From an uncultured Bacteroidota bacterium (lineage in GTDB: Bacteria > Bacteroidota > Rhodothermia > Rhodothermales > Salinibacteraceae), in NCBI GenBank assembly GCA_913056185.1, contig CAJXLV010000001.1:62001-126000 (forward strand): DNA of 64,000 bases. The letters run 5' to 3'. Shown one piece after another: positions 25,073 through 35,384 of the stretch (positions within the stretch are counted from its first letter, which is position 1; the number at the start of each line of letters is the position of its first letter). The translations under genes and the position numbers were made by a program. The notes beneath the pieces are model-generated. The model saw nothing but the letters and a program-made list of their open reading frames with translations. It was not told the origin of the DNA and made no database searches.

Positions 25073-26527
25073 ATGCTGTTCCGACAGATTTTCGACGAGA
25101 AGCTCGCGCAATACGCCTACCTCATTGGCTGTCAGGCCACCGGGGAGGCAATACTGATTGACCCGGAGCGCGACATTGACCAGTACCTCGACCTCGCCGA
25201 AGAAGAGGGGGTCGAGATTGTCGCGGTCGCCGAGACGCACATCCACGCCGACTTCCTCTCCGGCGCCCGCGAGTTTGCCGAGCGCTTCGACACAACGCTC
25301 TACCTCTCGGACGAGGGCACCGACGACTGGAAGTACGAGTGGGCCCAGGCGCCAAAAGTCTCGGGCGGCTCCTACGACGTGGAGTGGCTCTACGACGGCG
25401 ACACGGTTTCCATCGGCCACGTGGACCTAACGGCCCTTCACACGCCCGGCCATACGCCGGAGCACCTCTCGTTTATGGTGACGGATCGGGGCGGCGGGGC
25501 GGACCAGGCCATGGGCATTGCCACGGGCGACTTCATGTTCGTGGGCGACCTCGGCCGGCCCGACCTCCTCGAATCGGCGGCCAAGGTGGAAGGCGCCATG
25601 GACCCCTCCGCCCGCACCCTGTACGATTCGGTGCAGCGCTTCTTTGAGCTGCCGGATCACCTGCAGGTGTGGCCTGCCCACGGCGCCGGCTCTGCCTGCG
25701 GCAAGGCCCTCGGCGCGGTGCCCCAGTCCACCCTCGGGTACGAGAAACAATTCAACCCGATGGTCGACGCCGCCCGCAAGGACAAGGATACCTTCGTGGA
25801 TGCCATTCTGGAGGACCAGCCGGAGCCGCAAATCTACTTCGCCCGCATGAAGCGGGACAACAAAGAAGGCGCCCCCGTCCTGGGCCAGCTGCCCTCGCCC
25901 CGCGAGCTTACGGTTCGCGAACTGAAGACCCTTACGCAGGACGACGAGGCGCTCATCGTGGACACGCGGCTGGACCGCTCCGCCTACATGGCGCACCACA
26001 TCCCCGGATCCCTCTACGCACCGATGGACAACACCTTCAACACGGTGGTTGGCTCGCTGGTGGAGGATGAAACCACGCCCATCTACCTGATCATCGACGA
26101 AGGGGACGTGGAGGAGGCCGTGCGGGATCTGGTGCGCATCGGGTACGACAACGTGCAGGGCTTCGCGGAGATCGACACGCTTCAGCGCTACTTCCTGGAC
26201 GACGGCCCGGTCGACTCCATTGACGAGATCACGTTTGAGGAGGTCGACGCGCTCCGCCACGAGCCCGATACGGTCGTGCTGGACGTGCGCTATCGCTCGG
26301 AGTACGAGGAGGATGGCCTGACAGACGCCCTGAACGCCTCGTATACCCGCATGCCCGAGTATGAACAGGACCTGCCTTCAGACCAGACGATGCTGGTTCA
26401 TTGTGCCACGGGGCGACGGGCCGCATCCGCATCGTCGTTCCTCCAGCGTACGGGGCACACGGTGAAGTACGTGAACGACCACTTCGACGACTACGTAGCC
26501 GCCACGAAGGAGGCCGTCGCTGCGTAG
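25073..26527 (+). CDS. MBL-fold persulfide dioxygenase-like enzyme with two rhodanese domains
   Basis: 484 residues from the ATG at 25073. The metallo-beta-lactamase domain (1-250) has AETHIHADFLSGAREF, TPGHTPEHLS and TGDFMFVGDLGRPDLL, the iron ligands of the ETHE1/persulfide dioxygenase class. Rhodanese domain 1 (about 275-375) has VDTRLDRSAYMAHHIPGS but Ile-Ile-Asp-Glu where the active Cys loop should be, so it is probably inactive. Domain 2 (about 385-480) ends in VHCATGRRAASAS with the active Cys. It oxidises GSH- or thiol-bound persulfide to sulfite in the cytoplasm. The TauE/SafE gene 103 bases downstream could export that sulfite. Confidence 0.9.
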   Translation: MLFRQIFDEKLAQYAYLIGCQATGEAILIDPERDIDQYLDLAEEEGVEIVAVAETHIHADFLSGAREFAERFDTTLYLSDEGTDDWKYEWAQAPKVSGGSYDVEWLYDGDTVSIGHVDLTALHTPGHTPEHLSFMVTDRGGGADQAMGIATGDFMFVGDLGRPDLLESAAKVEGAMDPSARTLYDSVQRFFELPDHLQVWPAHGAGSACGKALGAVPQSTLGYEKQFNPMVDAARKDKDTFVDAILEDQPEPQIYFARMKRDNKEGAPVLGQLPSPRELTVRELKTLTQDDEALIVDTRLDRSAYMAHHIPGSLYAPMDNTFNTVVGSLVEDETTPIYLIIDEGDVEEAVRDLVRIGYDNVQGFAEIDTLQRYFLDDGPVDSIDEITFEEVDALRHEPDTVVLDVRYRSEYEEDGLTDALNASYTRMPEYEQDLPSDQTMLVHCATGRRAASASSFLQRTGHTVKYVNDHFDDYVAATKEAVAA

Positions 26528-26630
26528 GTCCGTGCGGACGCGGGGGGCCGGGGATGTCTCCGCTTCCTCGGCCCTCTGACTTCGCGTCCCCCGTGGGTTC
26601 CGATCGCTTCCTCTGTAACACCCCACCTGT

Positions 26631-27395
26631 ATGTATTCGGTTTGGCTCGGCGCGTTGGCCGTTGGTCTCGTTCTTGGACTGCTCGGCTCCGGCGGCTCAA
26701 TCCTCACGGTGCCGGTGCTCGTGTACCTCGTGGGCGAGCCCAACAAGCTTGCCATCGCCGAGTCGCTGGGCATCGTGACCCTCATCAGCCTCGTGGGCGC
26801 CATGCCGTTTGCCTATCGGGGACAGGTGGACTGGCGCAGCGTGGGCCTCTTTGGGGCGCCGGGCATGGCCGGGGCGTACCTGGGGGCCTACCTGTCAAAG
26901 TTTATGCCGGGCACGCTCCAGTTGGCCATCTTTGCGGCGGTGATGCTCCTGGCCGCGATGATGATGTTTCGCCGCACGGTGCCGGGCTCCCGCGAGGATG
27001 GGGTGCGGGCGTACTGGAAGGTCATGCTCGACGGGCTGGGCGTGGGCGTACTGACGGGGCTGGTGGGCGTGGGCGGCGGATTTTTGATTGTGCCTGCGCT
27101 GGTGCTGCTCGGTGGCCTGCCCATGCACCTGGCCATCGGGACGAGCCTTTTCATCATCTCCATCAAGAGCATCAGCGGCTTCGTCAAGTACATCGACGTG
27201 CTGGGCGAGGCCGGGCTGTCGATTCACTGGGACCTGGTCCTGATCTTTTCGCTCATCGGCATCGTGGGTAGCTTTGTGGGCGGGCGCATCGGGGCCTACG
27301 TCCCCCAGGCCCGTCTGAAGCGCGGGTTTGCCGTCTTCCTCGTCCTCATGGGCCTCATCATCCTCGGGCAGAACGTGGCGGCCATGCTGGGGTGA
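26631..27395 (+). CDS. TauE/SafE (TSUP) family sulfite/organosulfur exporter
   Basis: 254 residues, about eight membrane segments. The N-terminal repeat has GLVLGLLGSGGSILTVPVLV and the second GVLTGLVGVGGGFLIVPALV, the duplicated glycine-rich helix of the TSUP family. It lies downstream of the MBL-rhodanese gene in the same direction, so export of sulfite made by that enzyme is the natural inference; sulfolactate or other small anions are alternatives. The 190 bases after it contain the 13-bp tandem repeats and then the convergent ccoI gene. Confidence 0.9.
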   Translation: MYSVWLGALAVGLVLGLLGSGGSILTVPVLVYLVGEPNKLAIAESLGIVTLISLVGAMPFAYRGQVDWRSVGLFGAPGMAGAYLGAYLSKFMPGTLQLAIFAAVMLLAAMMMFRRTVPGSREDGVRAYWKVMLDGLGVGVLTGLVGVGGGFLIVPALVLLGGLPMHLAIGTSLFIISIKSISGFVKYIDVLGEAGLSIHWDLVLIFSLIGIVGSFVGGRIGAYVPQARLKRGFAVFLVLMGLIILGQNVAAMLG

Positions 27396-27496
27396 GCGCG
27401 GCGGGTTCGTTGTTGGGGCTCCGGAACCCGACGGACGCGCCGGCGGGAGTGGAGCACACTCGGGCACGGGGCCGCACGGAGGCCTCCGCCCCCACA

Positions 27497-27570
27497 GCAC
27501 AGACGCCGAGCACAGACGCCGAGCACAGACACGCGGCGCAGCAGCGCGGCGCAGCAGCGCGGCGCAGCAA
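27497..27570 (+). repeat. Two short tandem repeat arrays, both with 13-bp units
   Basis: Unit GCACAGACGCCGA is repeated about 2.5 times from 27497 to 27530; unit CGCGGCGCAGCAG is repeated three times from 27532 to 27570 (last base differs). They lie between two convergent genes. No function can be stated. Confidence 0.75.
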
Positions 27571-27584
27571 AGGCCGCGCCGTGG

Positions 27585-29696
<2,112 letters not shown>

Positions 29697-29781
29697 CGGG
29701 GAGAATCGTCGACTGAGAACCGGAAATCGTGGTCGCGCTCGCTGTCACGCAACGCGAGCGGATGAGCGTGCGGCCCGCCGT

Positions 29782-30552
29782 TTATCGCGGGACCCCGTCG
29801 GATCGGGGCGGGGCGGCACGGGCCACAAGCCGGTCGTACAGCACCTGCCCCACCGTCTGCGCGTCCGCGGCGGCATTGTCTCCGGACGGGACGGCCTGAT
29901 TCCCCGACTGCTGCAGCTCCTCGGCCGACCACGGATCGGCGCGCCCCTCCGTGTCGGAGCGCACCGCCGCCACCTCATCGGCCGTCACCTCCCCGTAGTC
30001 GTTGGCCCACGACTGCCGCACGTGCGTAATGACCGCCGCAATCTCGCGATCGCTCAGGATGGTACCCCAGGCCGGCATGTTGCCGTTGTAGGTCTCCCCC
30101 TGTACCACCACCTCTCCCTGCATCCCGTGCAACAGGATGCGGATGATTTGGCCCTTGTTCTCTACCCAGCTCGTGTTCACGAGGGTGGGAAACGCCCCCG
30201 AGACGCCCTGCCCGTTGGACTGGTGGCAGCTCGCACAGCGGGCGCTATACACCTGCGAGCCGCTGACCGGCTCCGGCTCGGGCGGCCCCGCCCGCTGTGC
30301 CACCGGCTCCGGCGACTGGAGCCAGGGATCGGGGCTGAAGTCGCCAATAAACACCCCGAGGTAGAACGTACTGAACAGCAGAACGCCGAAGATAAGAATC
30401 CAGAGCCACATCTGCGGCGGCTCCCCCCCCTCGGGCGGCAGGGGCTCCTCGCGGAACAGAGGCCGCAGCATGTCGACCGGCTCGGGCGAGCGGTCGGGGC
30501 TGGCGGAAGACTCGGCGCCGGAATCGGACGGAGAAGGTGTGTCGTCGGCCAT
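29782..30552 (-). CDS. ccoP: cbb3 oxidase monohaem cytochrome c subunit (CcoP-like)
   Basis: 256 residues. A Pro/Glu-rich N-terminus, one membrane segment (WLWILIFGVLLFSTFYLGVF, residues 50-69), then one cytochrome c domain with CASCH near residue 107 and a distal Met in NGNMPAWG. Usual CcoP proteins carry two haems; only one CxxCH is present here, so electrons probably pass in one step fewer. The tail after residue 190 is acidic and disordered. It follows ccoO by 54 bases in the cbb3 operon. It sits in the inner membrane with the haem facing the periplasm. Confidence 0.85.
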   Translation of the reverse strand: MADDTPSPSDSGAESSASPDRSPEPVDMLRPLFREEPLPPEGGEPPQMWLWILIFGVLLFSTFYLGVFIGDFSPDPWLQSPEPVAQRAGPPEPEPVSGSQVYSARCASCHQSNGQGVSGAFPTLVNTSWVENKGQIIRILLHGMQGEVVVQGETYNGNMPAWGTILSDREIAAVITHVRQSWANDYGEVTADEVAAVRSDTEGRADPWSAEELQQSGNQAVPSGDNAAADAQTVGQVLYDRLVARAAPPRSDGVPR

Positions 30553-30606
30553 GGGGACAGTGGGAAGCTCAGAGAAGCACCGTGCGCGGCGGGCGCTGTG
30601 GGGCCA

Positions 30607-31215
30607 TCAGTTGGAGGCCCCCTGCGCCCCCCCATCGTTGATCGGTTCAAGCTTCAGAGTCATGAGGTAGTCGTAGAGGGCAAGGGCGTCTTCGGTGGCC
30701 ACCACCACGCTGTCGCCCGGCGGCGCGTAGTCCGCACTGAGGGGCACGGTGACCTCAGAGGCCATCACGTTCGACTTCTTCTTGACCTCGAACAGGTACG
30801 GATACGCGGGCATCACCGAGCCGGGGCTGACCGACCGGGGCTGGTAGAGGTGCGCCAGGTGCCAATCGCGGCTGGGCTGGCGGCTGGCAATGTCGTGGAG
30901 GTCCGGGCCGGTGCGCATCGTACCGAGCTGGTGCGTCTCGTCGTACACGTAGTCGCCAGGCCGAGACCCGCGGGGCCCCCATCCGCGCTTCAGATCCGAC
31001 CCAAAGCCCTCCGGCCGCACCTGCTGGCTGTGGCAGTAAATGCACCCCTCTCGCAGGTACACCTCTCGGCCCAGCTGCTCGTCGTAGGTGTAGTCGGCAG
31101 TGCCGGGCGTTGGCTCAATCGCAGAAAGCTGCATGCGCGGCAGCAGCGTAAGCGCCGTAAAGCTCATCGCGATGGCCGCAAAGGCGCCCAGAAAGACGAG
31201 AGCGATCCGAGTCAT
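30607..31215 (-). CDS. ccoO: cbb3 oxidase subunit II (monohaem cytochrome c)
   Basis: 202 residues. One N-terminal membrane segment (ALVFLGAFAAIAMSFTALTL), then the CcoO domain: LGREVYLREGCIYCHSQQVR (CIYCH haem site), WGPRGSRPGDYVYDETHQLG, RTGPDLHDIASRQPSRDWHL and SVMPAYPYLFEVK with the distal Met. All these are textbook CcoO/FixO blocks. The subunit passes electrons to CcoN. It starts 42 bases after ccoN stops. Confidence 0.95.
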   Translation of the reverse strand: MTRIALVFLGAFAAIAMSFTALTLLPRMQLSAIEPTPGTADYTYDEQLGREVYLREGCIYCHSQQVRPEGFGSDLKRGWGPRGSRPGDYVYDETHQLGTMRTGPDLHDIASRQPSRDWHLAHLYQPRSVSPGSVMPAYPYLFEVKKKSNVMASEVTVPLSADYAPPGDSVVVATEDALALYDYLMTLKLEPINDGGAQGASN

Positions 31216-31257
31216 TGTGGAAGAGGATCGTGGGACATAAACGATGCAGGGCAGGCG

Positions 31258-32787
31258 CTACCGGTCTTCTTGGCTCGTCGCTTCTTCGCCCGTCGATGGA
31301 ACGCGGGCGGAGCGGGTTCCGTCGCCCCCCACATGCGCGAAGGTGCCCTCCGGCACAGGGTGGAAGTAGGTCGGCCCCTCCGGCCGCTCTCCACTGCGGG
31401 TCACAATCCGCGCAAGCAGATACGCAAAGACGAGGTGCCCAATCGTCATGAGCGTGCCGGAGACCGACCGCACGATGAGCCAGGGCTTCGTATCGTCCAC
31501 AATTTCCAGGAACGCCACGTCGGGATCGAGCAGCTGAAAGCCCTGGATGACGCCGCCGATGGTGAGGGCGGTAAAGTAGGCCCCAATGCCCAGGCCCGTC
31601 GTCCAGAAGTGAAGGCTGACGAGACGCTTGCTGCCCCACTCCCAGTCCGTCACCCGCGGCATGATGTAGTAGATGGCCCCGAACGCAATCATCGTCGCAA
31701 AGGCGTAAACGCCCAGGTGCGAGTGCGCGATGGTGTAGTGCGTGAAGTGGGTCACCTCCTGCCAGTACCGGAACGACTGCAGCGAGCCCTGCAGGCTGAC
31801 GGCCGTGTAGCTCATGGCGCCAAACACCACAAACCGCAGCGTGGGGCTGTACTTTAGCTTCTCGAAGTGGCCCACCACGGTGAGGTGGTGGTTCACCGCC
31901 ACCACGATGACCGGAATAATCATCATGGCGCTGAACACGATGGACACCGTCGCCACCCACTGCGGCACCGGTCCGCCGACCAGGTGGTGCACGCCGGCCC
32001 AGTTGTAGAAGAGCGCGAGCGTCCAGAAGCCGAGGTAGGACAGGTGGTAGCTGTGCACCGGCCGGCCGATGACCTTCGGGATAAAGTAGTACGCCGCGGC
32101 CAGGCCCGGCGGGGTAATCCAGAGCCCCAGAATGTTATGGGCGTACCACCAGTTGGCCGTCGCCTCGGGGATGCCGCTGTAGATGGGCAGCAGAATGGCC
32201 ACCACCAGCAGCGGCCCCCACAGGATGGCCGCGCCGAGGTACCAGACCGAAATGTAGAGGTGGCGCGCGTGGCGCTCCCAGAGTGTCTGGATGAACGACG
32301 CCACCACCAGCAGCATGGCCGGGACGATGAACGCAAACGCCACGTACGGCATTTCCACCCATTCGATGGCCCGCGAGTAGCCCGCCAGAATGCCGATGGT
32401 ACCCACCAGCACCCCCAGGTTCCAGAGCGCCGCGCTCAGCAGCAACATCCACTGCCCCCGCAGCCGCGTTTTCAAAAGCCGCGCCCAGAGCCACGCGCTC
32501 ACCCCCACGCCCGCCATCGAAATCCAGCCGTAGATCATCGTGTTCAGATGCGCAGGCCGCACCCGCCCGAAGGTGAGCCACGCCTGCTGCGTCCACCAGT
32601 CGGGAAACTGAAACTTGAAGCTGGCGATGAGGGCCAGCAGCGAGCCGATGACGAGCCACGCCGTGGCGCTCACGACGAACGCAACGACCGGCCCTCGGGC
32701 AGAGGCATCAACGACCTGGCGCCAGTCAGCGTCCGCACTCGCGTCGGCAACGTCCGGGGGCACGGCAGGGGAGGCATCCTCAGGCAT
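31258..32787 (-). CDS. ccoN: cbb3-type cytochrome c oxidase, catalytic subunit I
   Basis: 509 residues with about twelve membrane segments. Haem b and CuB ligands are visible: RVRPAHLNTMIYGW (low-spin haem His), YNWAGVHHLVGGP, VVAVNHHLT and HFTHYTIAHSHLGVY. This is the haem-copper oxidase subunit that reduces O2 to water with high affinity and pumps protons. The C-terminal 40 residues are soluble. It is the core of the minus-strand operon; the ccoS gene ends 30 bases before it. Confidence 0.95.
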   Translation of the reverse strand: MPEDASPAVPPDVADASADADWRQVVDASARGPVVAFVVSATAWLVIGSLLALIASFKFQFPDWWTQQAWLTFGRVRPAHLNTMIYGWISMAGVGVSAWLWARLLKTRLRGQWMLLLSAALWNLGVLVGTIGILAGYSRAIEWVEMPYVAFAFIVPAMLLVVASFIQTLWERHARHLYISVWYLGAAILWGPLLVVAILLPIYSGIPEATANWWYAHNILGLWITPPGLAAAYYFIPKVIGRPVHSYHLSYLGFWTLALFYNWAGVHHLVGGPVPQWVATVSIVFSAMMIIPVIVVAVNHHLTVVGHFEKLKYSPTLRFVVFGAMSYTAVSLQGSLQSFRYWQEVTHFTHYTIAHSHLGVYAFATMIAFGAIYYIMPRVTDWEWGSKRLVSLHFWTTGLGIGAYFTALTIGGVIQGFQLLDPDVAFLEIVDDTKPWLIVRSVSGTLMTIGHLVFAYLLARIVTRSGERPEGPTYFHPVPEGTFAHVGGDGTRSARVPSTGEEATSQEDR

Positions 32788-32817
32788 GAACAGGCAGCGT
32801 GCGTTGGTAGAAAAAGG

Positions 32818-33039
32818 TCAAGCGCGCGAAGACGGCGGGGGGTCCGCGGGGCCCCCTGATTCCTGAAACCACTGGTCCTGCGGCTCCCCCACCGGCTCGT
32901 CTTCGTCGAAGATGGCATAGGCCCCGGATCTCAGGTTATCGAAGGCCCCTTCTCGAAAGGCGTAAAACAGCACCGACAAGGTGAGGGCGGCCCCCACCAC
33001 CAGCACCACCAAAATGGTAACGAGCGGCGTGTAGCTCAT
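32818..33039 (-). CDS. ccoS: cbb3 oxidase assembly protein CcoS
   Basis: 73 residues from the ATG at 33039, which overlaps the stop of the upstream small gene (ATGA). One membrane segment (TPLVTILVVLVVGAALTLSV), then FYAFREGAFDNLRSGAYAIF and an acidic DEDEP, the pattern of CcoS: a segment ending in an aromatic/basic turn, then a short acidic tail. CcoS is needed for cofactor insertion into CcoN in known systems. An alternative reading is a CcoQ-like subunit. Confidence 0.75.
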   Translation of the reverse strand: MSYTPLVTILVVLVVGAALTLSVLFYAFREGAFDNLRSGAYAIFDEDEPVGEPQDQWFQESGGPADPPPSSRA

Positions 33040-33266
33040 GTGGTGCACCTGCGAATGACGAGAAACGGCGAGACGGCATCGGAGGACGGCGGGCGCTCCA
33101 CGCGAACAACGGCCTGTGCGGAGGAACTTGCCTCCTTCCCCGTGCGCTTCCCTGTGTCTCGGAGAACGAAATAGTACATCGCCCCCAGTAGCAGCGACGC
33201 CGCCAGAAAAAGCGCGAGCACAAGCCCCGCCGTGGCCCGCTCAACGTCGAATTGGGGATCAGACAT
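33036..33266 (-). CDS. Small single-span membrane protein, first gene of the cbb3 operon
   Basis: 76 residues from the ATG at 33266. A short acidic start, one membrane segment (ATAGLVLALFLAASLLLGAM) and a basic then mixed tail. It overlaps ccoS by four bases, so it is surely translated with the cbb3 genes. I do not recognise the family; a CcoQ- or CcoH-like accessory role is inferred from position. It is preceded by a hairpin at 33270-33287 just before the start codon. Confidence 0.65.
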   Translation of the reverse strand: MSDPQFDVERATAGLVLALFLAASLLLGAMYYFVLRDTGKRTGKEASSSAQAVVRVERPPSSDAVSPFLVIRRCTT

Positions 33267-33660
33267 GGGAACACACGGCTTTGTGTTGCTACTACTTGTA
33301 CTTACAGGTGCCAACCAATATATAGAACACAGGATCCGGCGAGAGACGGCCGGACGGGGATCCTCTTTTGGTTCTTCATGCCCAGATCACTCCCCATACC
33401 TGGGGTCACTCTCCATGCTCGGCTTGCACGCCCGGCCCATCCGTCCTTGGAGACCGGCCCGAAGGCCCCCTGGGCGAAAAAAGTTGCCTCGTGTAGAAAA
33501 CAAGAGTACGAGAGACGGCCGCTCACAGGCGTGGGAGAAAAACCCGTCGAATGACCCAAAATGTTCTGATGCGTGTCCGGACTGGGCTCCTGGCAACGAG
33601 CACGATGTGAGCCGTATTTTGTTTTCCTCGCCTCCTTTCTTGTCCGCTGCTTCCTGTCCG
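33267..33660. other. 394-base divergent promoter region
   Basis: No gene on either strand. It separates the cbb3 operon (minus) from the haem-lipoprotein gene (plus). On the minus strand, TATATATTGG about 45-55 bases upstream of the first start codon is a possible promoter core. Nothing else convincing is seen. Confidence 0.4.
33270..33287. promoter_or_regulatory. Inverted repeat before the cbb3 operon start
   Basis: AACACA-N6-TGTGTT, perfect 6-bp arms, immediately before the first start codon on the minus strand. It could be an operator or an mRNA hairpin that hides the ribosome site. Confidence 0.35.
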
Positions 33661-34272
33661 ATGCACCGACTGTCGTCCCTCCTTCTCGCTGCCGGCATCA
33701 CCGCCGTCCTGGCCGGGTGTGGCCGCTCTCCCTCCGGCGCTTCGTCGACGCCCCCCGATTCCGTCAGGCAGAAGGTGGAAACGTCCATCGCGGCCCTCAA
33801 CGAAATGCGTGAGTCGCTCGCTGCCACCATCGGCACATCCACCGTCGACAAGAGCACCTTCAAACGCGTGTGCAAACCTGTGGGCATGCGCGCGAAGCAG
33901 ATTGGGGCCACGAACGGCTGGACCGTGCAGCAGCTCGCCAAGAAGTATCGCAATCCGGCCCACCAGCTCGATCCCGAGGCACGCCGTCTCTACGAGGAAT
34001 TTGCCTCCTCCCCCGAGCTCACCGAGCGCTGGATCCGCACGACCCGCAACGGCCGCCCCGGCTGGCGCTACGCGCGCCGCATCCCCGTGCGGTCTACCTG
34101 CCTCTCCTGCCACGGCCCCAAGGAAGACCGGCCCGCCTTTGTCAAAAAGGGCTATCCCAAGGATCGCGCCTACGGCTTTGAGGTGGGCGATGTGCGCGGC
34201 ATCTACGCCGTTTTTGTGCCCACTTCCGCCCCGATCGATACCGCGAATGCCGCCCTCCCCGCCGTCCACTGA
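33661..34272 (+). CDS. DUF3365-type haem-binding lipoprotein
   Basis: 203 residues from the ATG at 33661. Lipoprotein signal SLLLAAGITAVLAGC (Cys20), a helical region, then IRTTRNGRPGWRYARRIPVR and the haem motif CLSCHGPKEDRP near residue 147. The C-terminal GYPKDRAYGFEVGDVRGIY is the conserved DUF3365/Tll0287-like end. It is a monohaem c-type cytochrome anchored in the periplasm, possibly a redox sensor or electron carrier. It is divergent from the cbb3 operon and precedes the DUF1641 and SQR genes, so it may carry electrons between them. Confidence 0.85.
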   Translation: MHRLSSLLLAAGITAVLAGCGRSPSGASSTPPDSVRQKVETSIAALNEMRESLAATIGTSTVDKSTFKRVCKPVGMRAKQIGATNGWTVQQLAKKYRNPAHQLDPEARRLYEEFASSPELTERWIRTTRNGRPGWRYARRIPVRSTCLSCHGPKEDRPAFVKKGYPKDRAYGFEVGDVRGIYAVFVPTSAPIDTANAALPAVH

Positions 34273-34386
34273 GCCCTCACTGCAACATTTGCAACGGAAT
34301 TGAAACACGTGCGAGAGTTGTAAATACAGGTCCTTACGAACTGGAAACTCCTCTCCGTCTTCCGCCGATCACACATCCCCGGGCCC

Positions 34387-35310
34387 ATGGAGCACCGCCC
34401 CCAGACAGATGGCGCAAACGCCCTGGAAAAGCGCTTACAAAACCCCGCAACCCGCGAGAAGCTGACGCATCTCCTCGACCGGCTCGATACCATCGAGGAA
34501 GCCCTCGATACGCTCGAGCGGCTGGAGCAACAGATGCCGGCCCTCCTCCAGACCACGGCCGATGTGGTGGACGAAGAGCTCACGCGAGCGGCGGACCGCG
34601 GGGTCGTGCTCGATGAGCGTGCCGGGGAGGCCCTGCACCTCGCCGAAGCGCTGACGGAGCCGGAGACGGTGGAGGTGCTCACCGCCCTGATCGACCGCCT
34701 CGACCGGCTGGAACAGCTGGCCGCCCTCGCCGAGGAGCTGCCCGACGCGGCAAGGGTCACGGTCGATACCATCGACGACGCCCTGACCCGTGCGGCCGAC
34801 CGAGGCGTCGTGGTGGACGAGCGCGCCCGGGAGGGGCTCCGGCTGTTGGAAGCGCTCACCGACCCCGAGACGGCCGCGGCCCTGGAGAACATTCTGGACC
34901 GATCCGAACAGCTCGACGAACTTACGGCCCTGGCGGAAGACGCGCCCGCCGTCATTGCCACCGTCGTGGACATTCTCGACGCCGAATACGCCCGTGCTGC
35001 CGCGCAGGGCTACGACCCGGAGCGCACTCTGCGCCAGGCCTTTGGCGCCCTCAGCCGTCTTGGCGAGCTGTTTCGCACCGACGAGTTTGAGGCCCTGCTC
35101 GATTCTGGGGTGCTCGATCCCCAGGCCCTGCAGGTGGTGGGCAGCCTCGGTTCCGCACTCGTCGACACCCAGAAAGAAGCCAGCCGCGGCGATACGCCCA
35201 CCCAGGGCGTCTTCGGGCTTCTCGGGGCCCTCCGCGACCCCGACGTGCAGCGAGCCGTCGGCTTCATCACCACACTCGCCAAAAAATTCGGCCGCAACCT
35301 GCGTGCGTAG
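34387..35310 (+). CDS. DUF1641 protein with three internal repeats
   Basis: 307 residues, highly acidic and helical. Three tandem units of about 65-70 residues: 24-94, 95-162 and 163-226. Each has a helix DRLDxxEx, a strand-like linker, then ADRGVVLDERAGEAL or ADRGVVVDERAREGL, then LTEPET or LTDPET; the third is diverged. The C-terminal part (GVFGLLGALRDPDVQRAVGF) is the DUF1641 signature. DUF1641 genes commonly sit beside SQR-type oxidoreductases, as here (75 bases before the SQR gene), so it is probably a soluble partner of that enzyme. The molecular role is not known. Confidence 0.8.
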   Translation: MEHRPQTDGANALEKRLQNPATREKLTHLLDRLDTIEEALDTLERLEQQMPALLQTTADVVDEELTRAADRGVVLDERAGEALHLAEALTEPETVEVLTALIDRLDRLEQLAALAEELPDAARVTVDTIDDALTRAADRGVVVDERAREGLRLLEALTDPETAAALENILDRSEQLDELTALAEDAPAVIATVVDILDAEYARAAAQGYDPERTLRQAFGALSRLGELFRTDEFEALLDSGVLDPQALQVVGSLGSALVDTQKEASRGDTPTQGVFGLLGALRDPDVQRAVGFITTLAKKFGRNLRA

Positions 35311-35384
35311 CGGCCTCATTCCGTTCCCCCAGTTGTCCCCCTGTTCTCTCTCCAACGTCCTCCTCTCAACCACGCCCCAGACCC

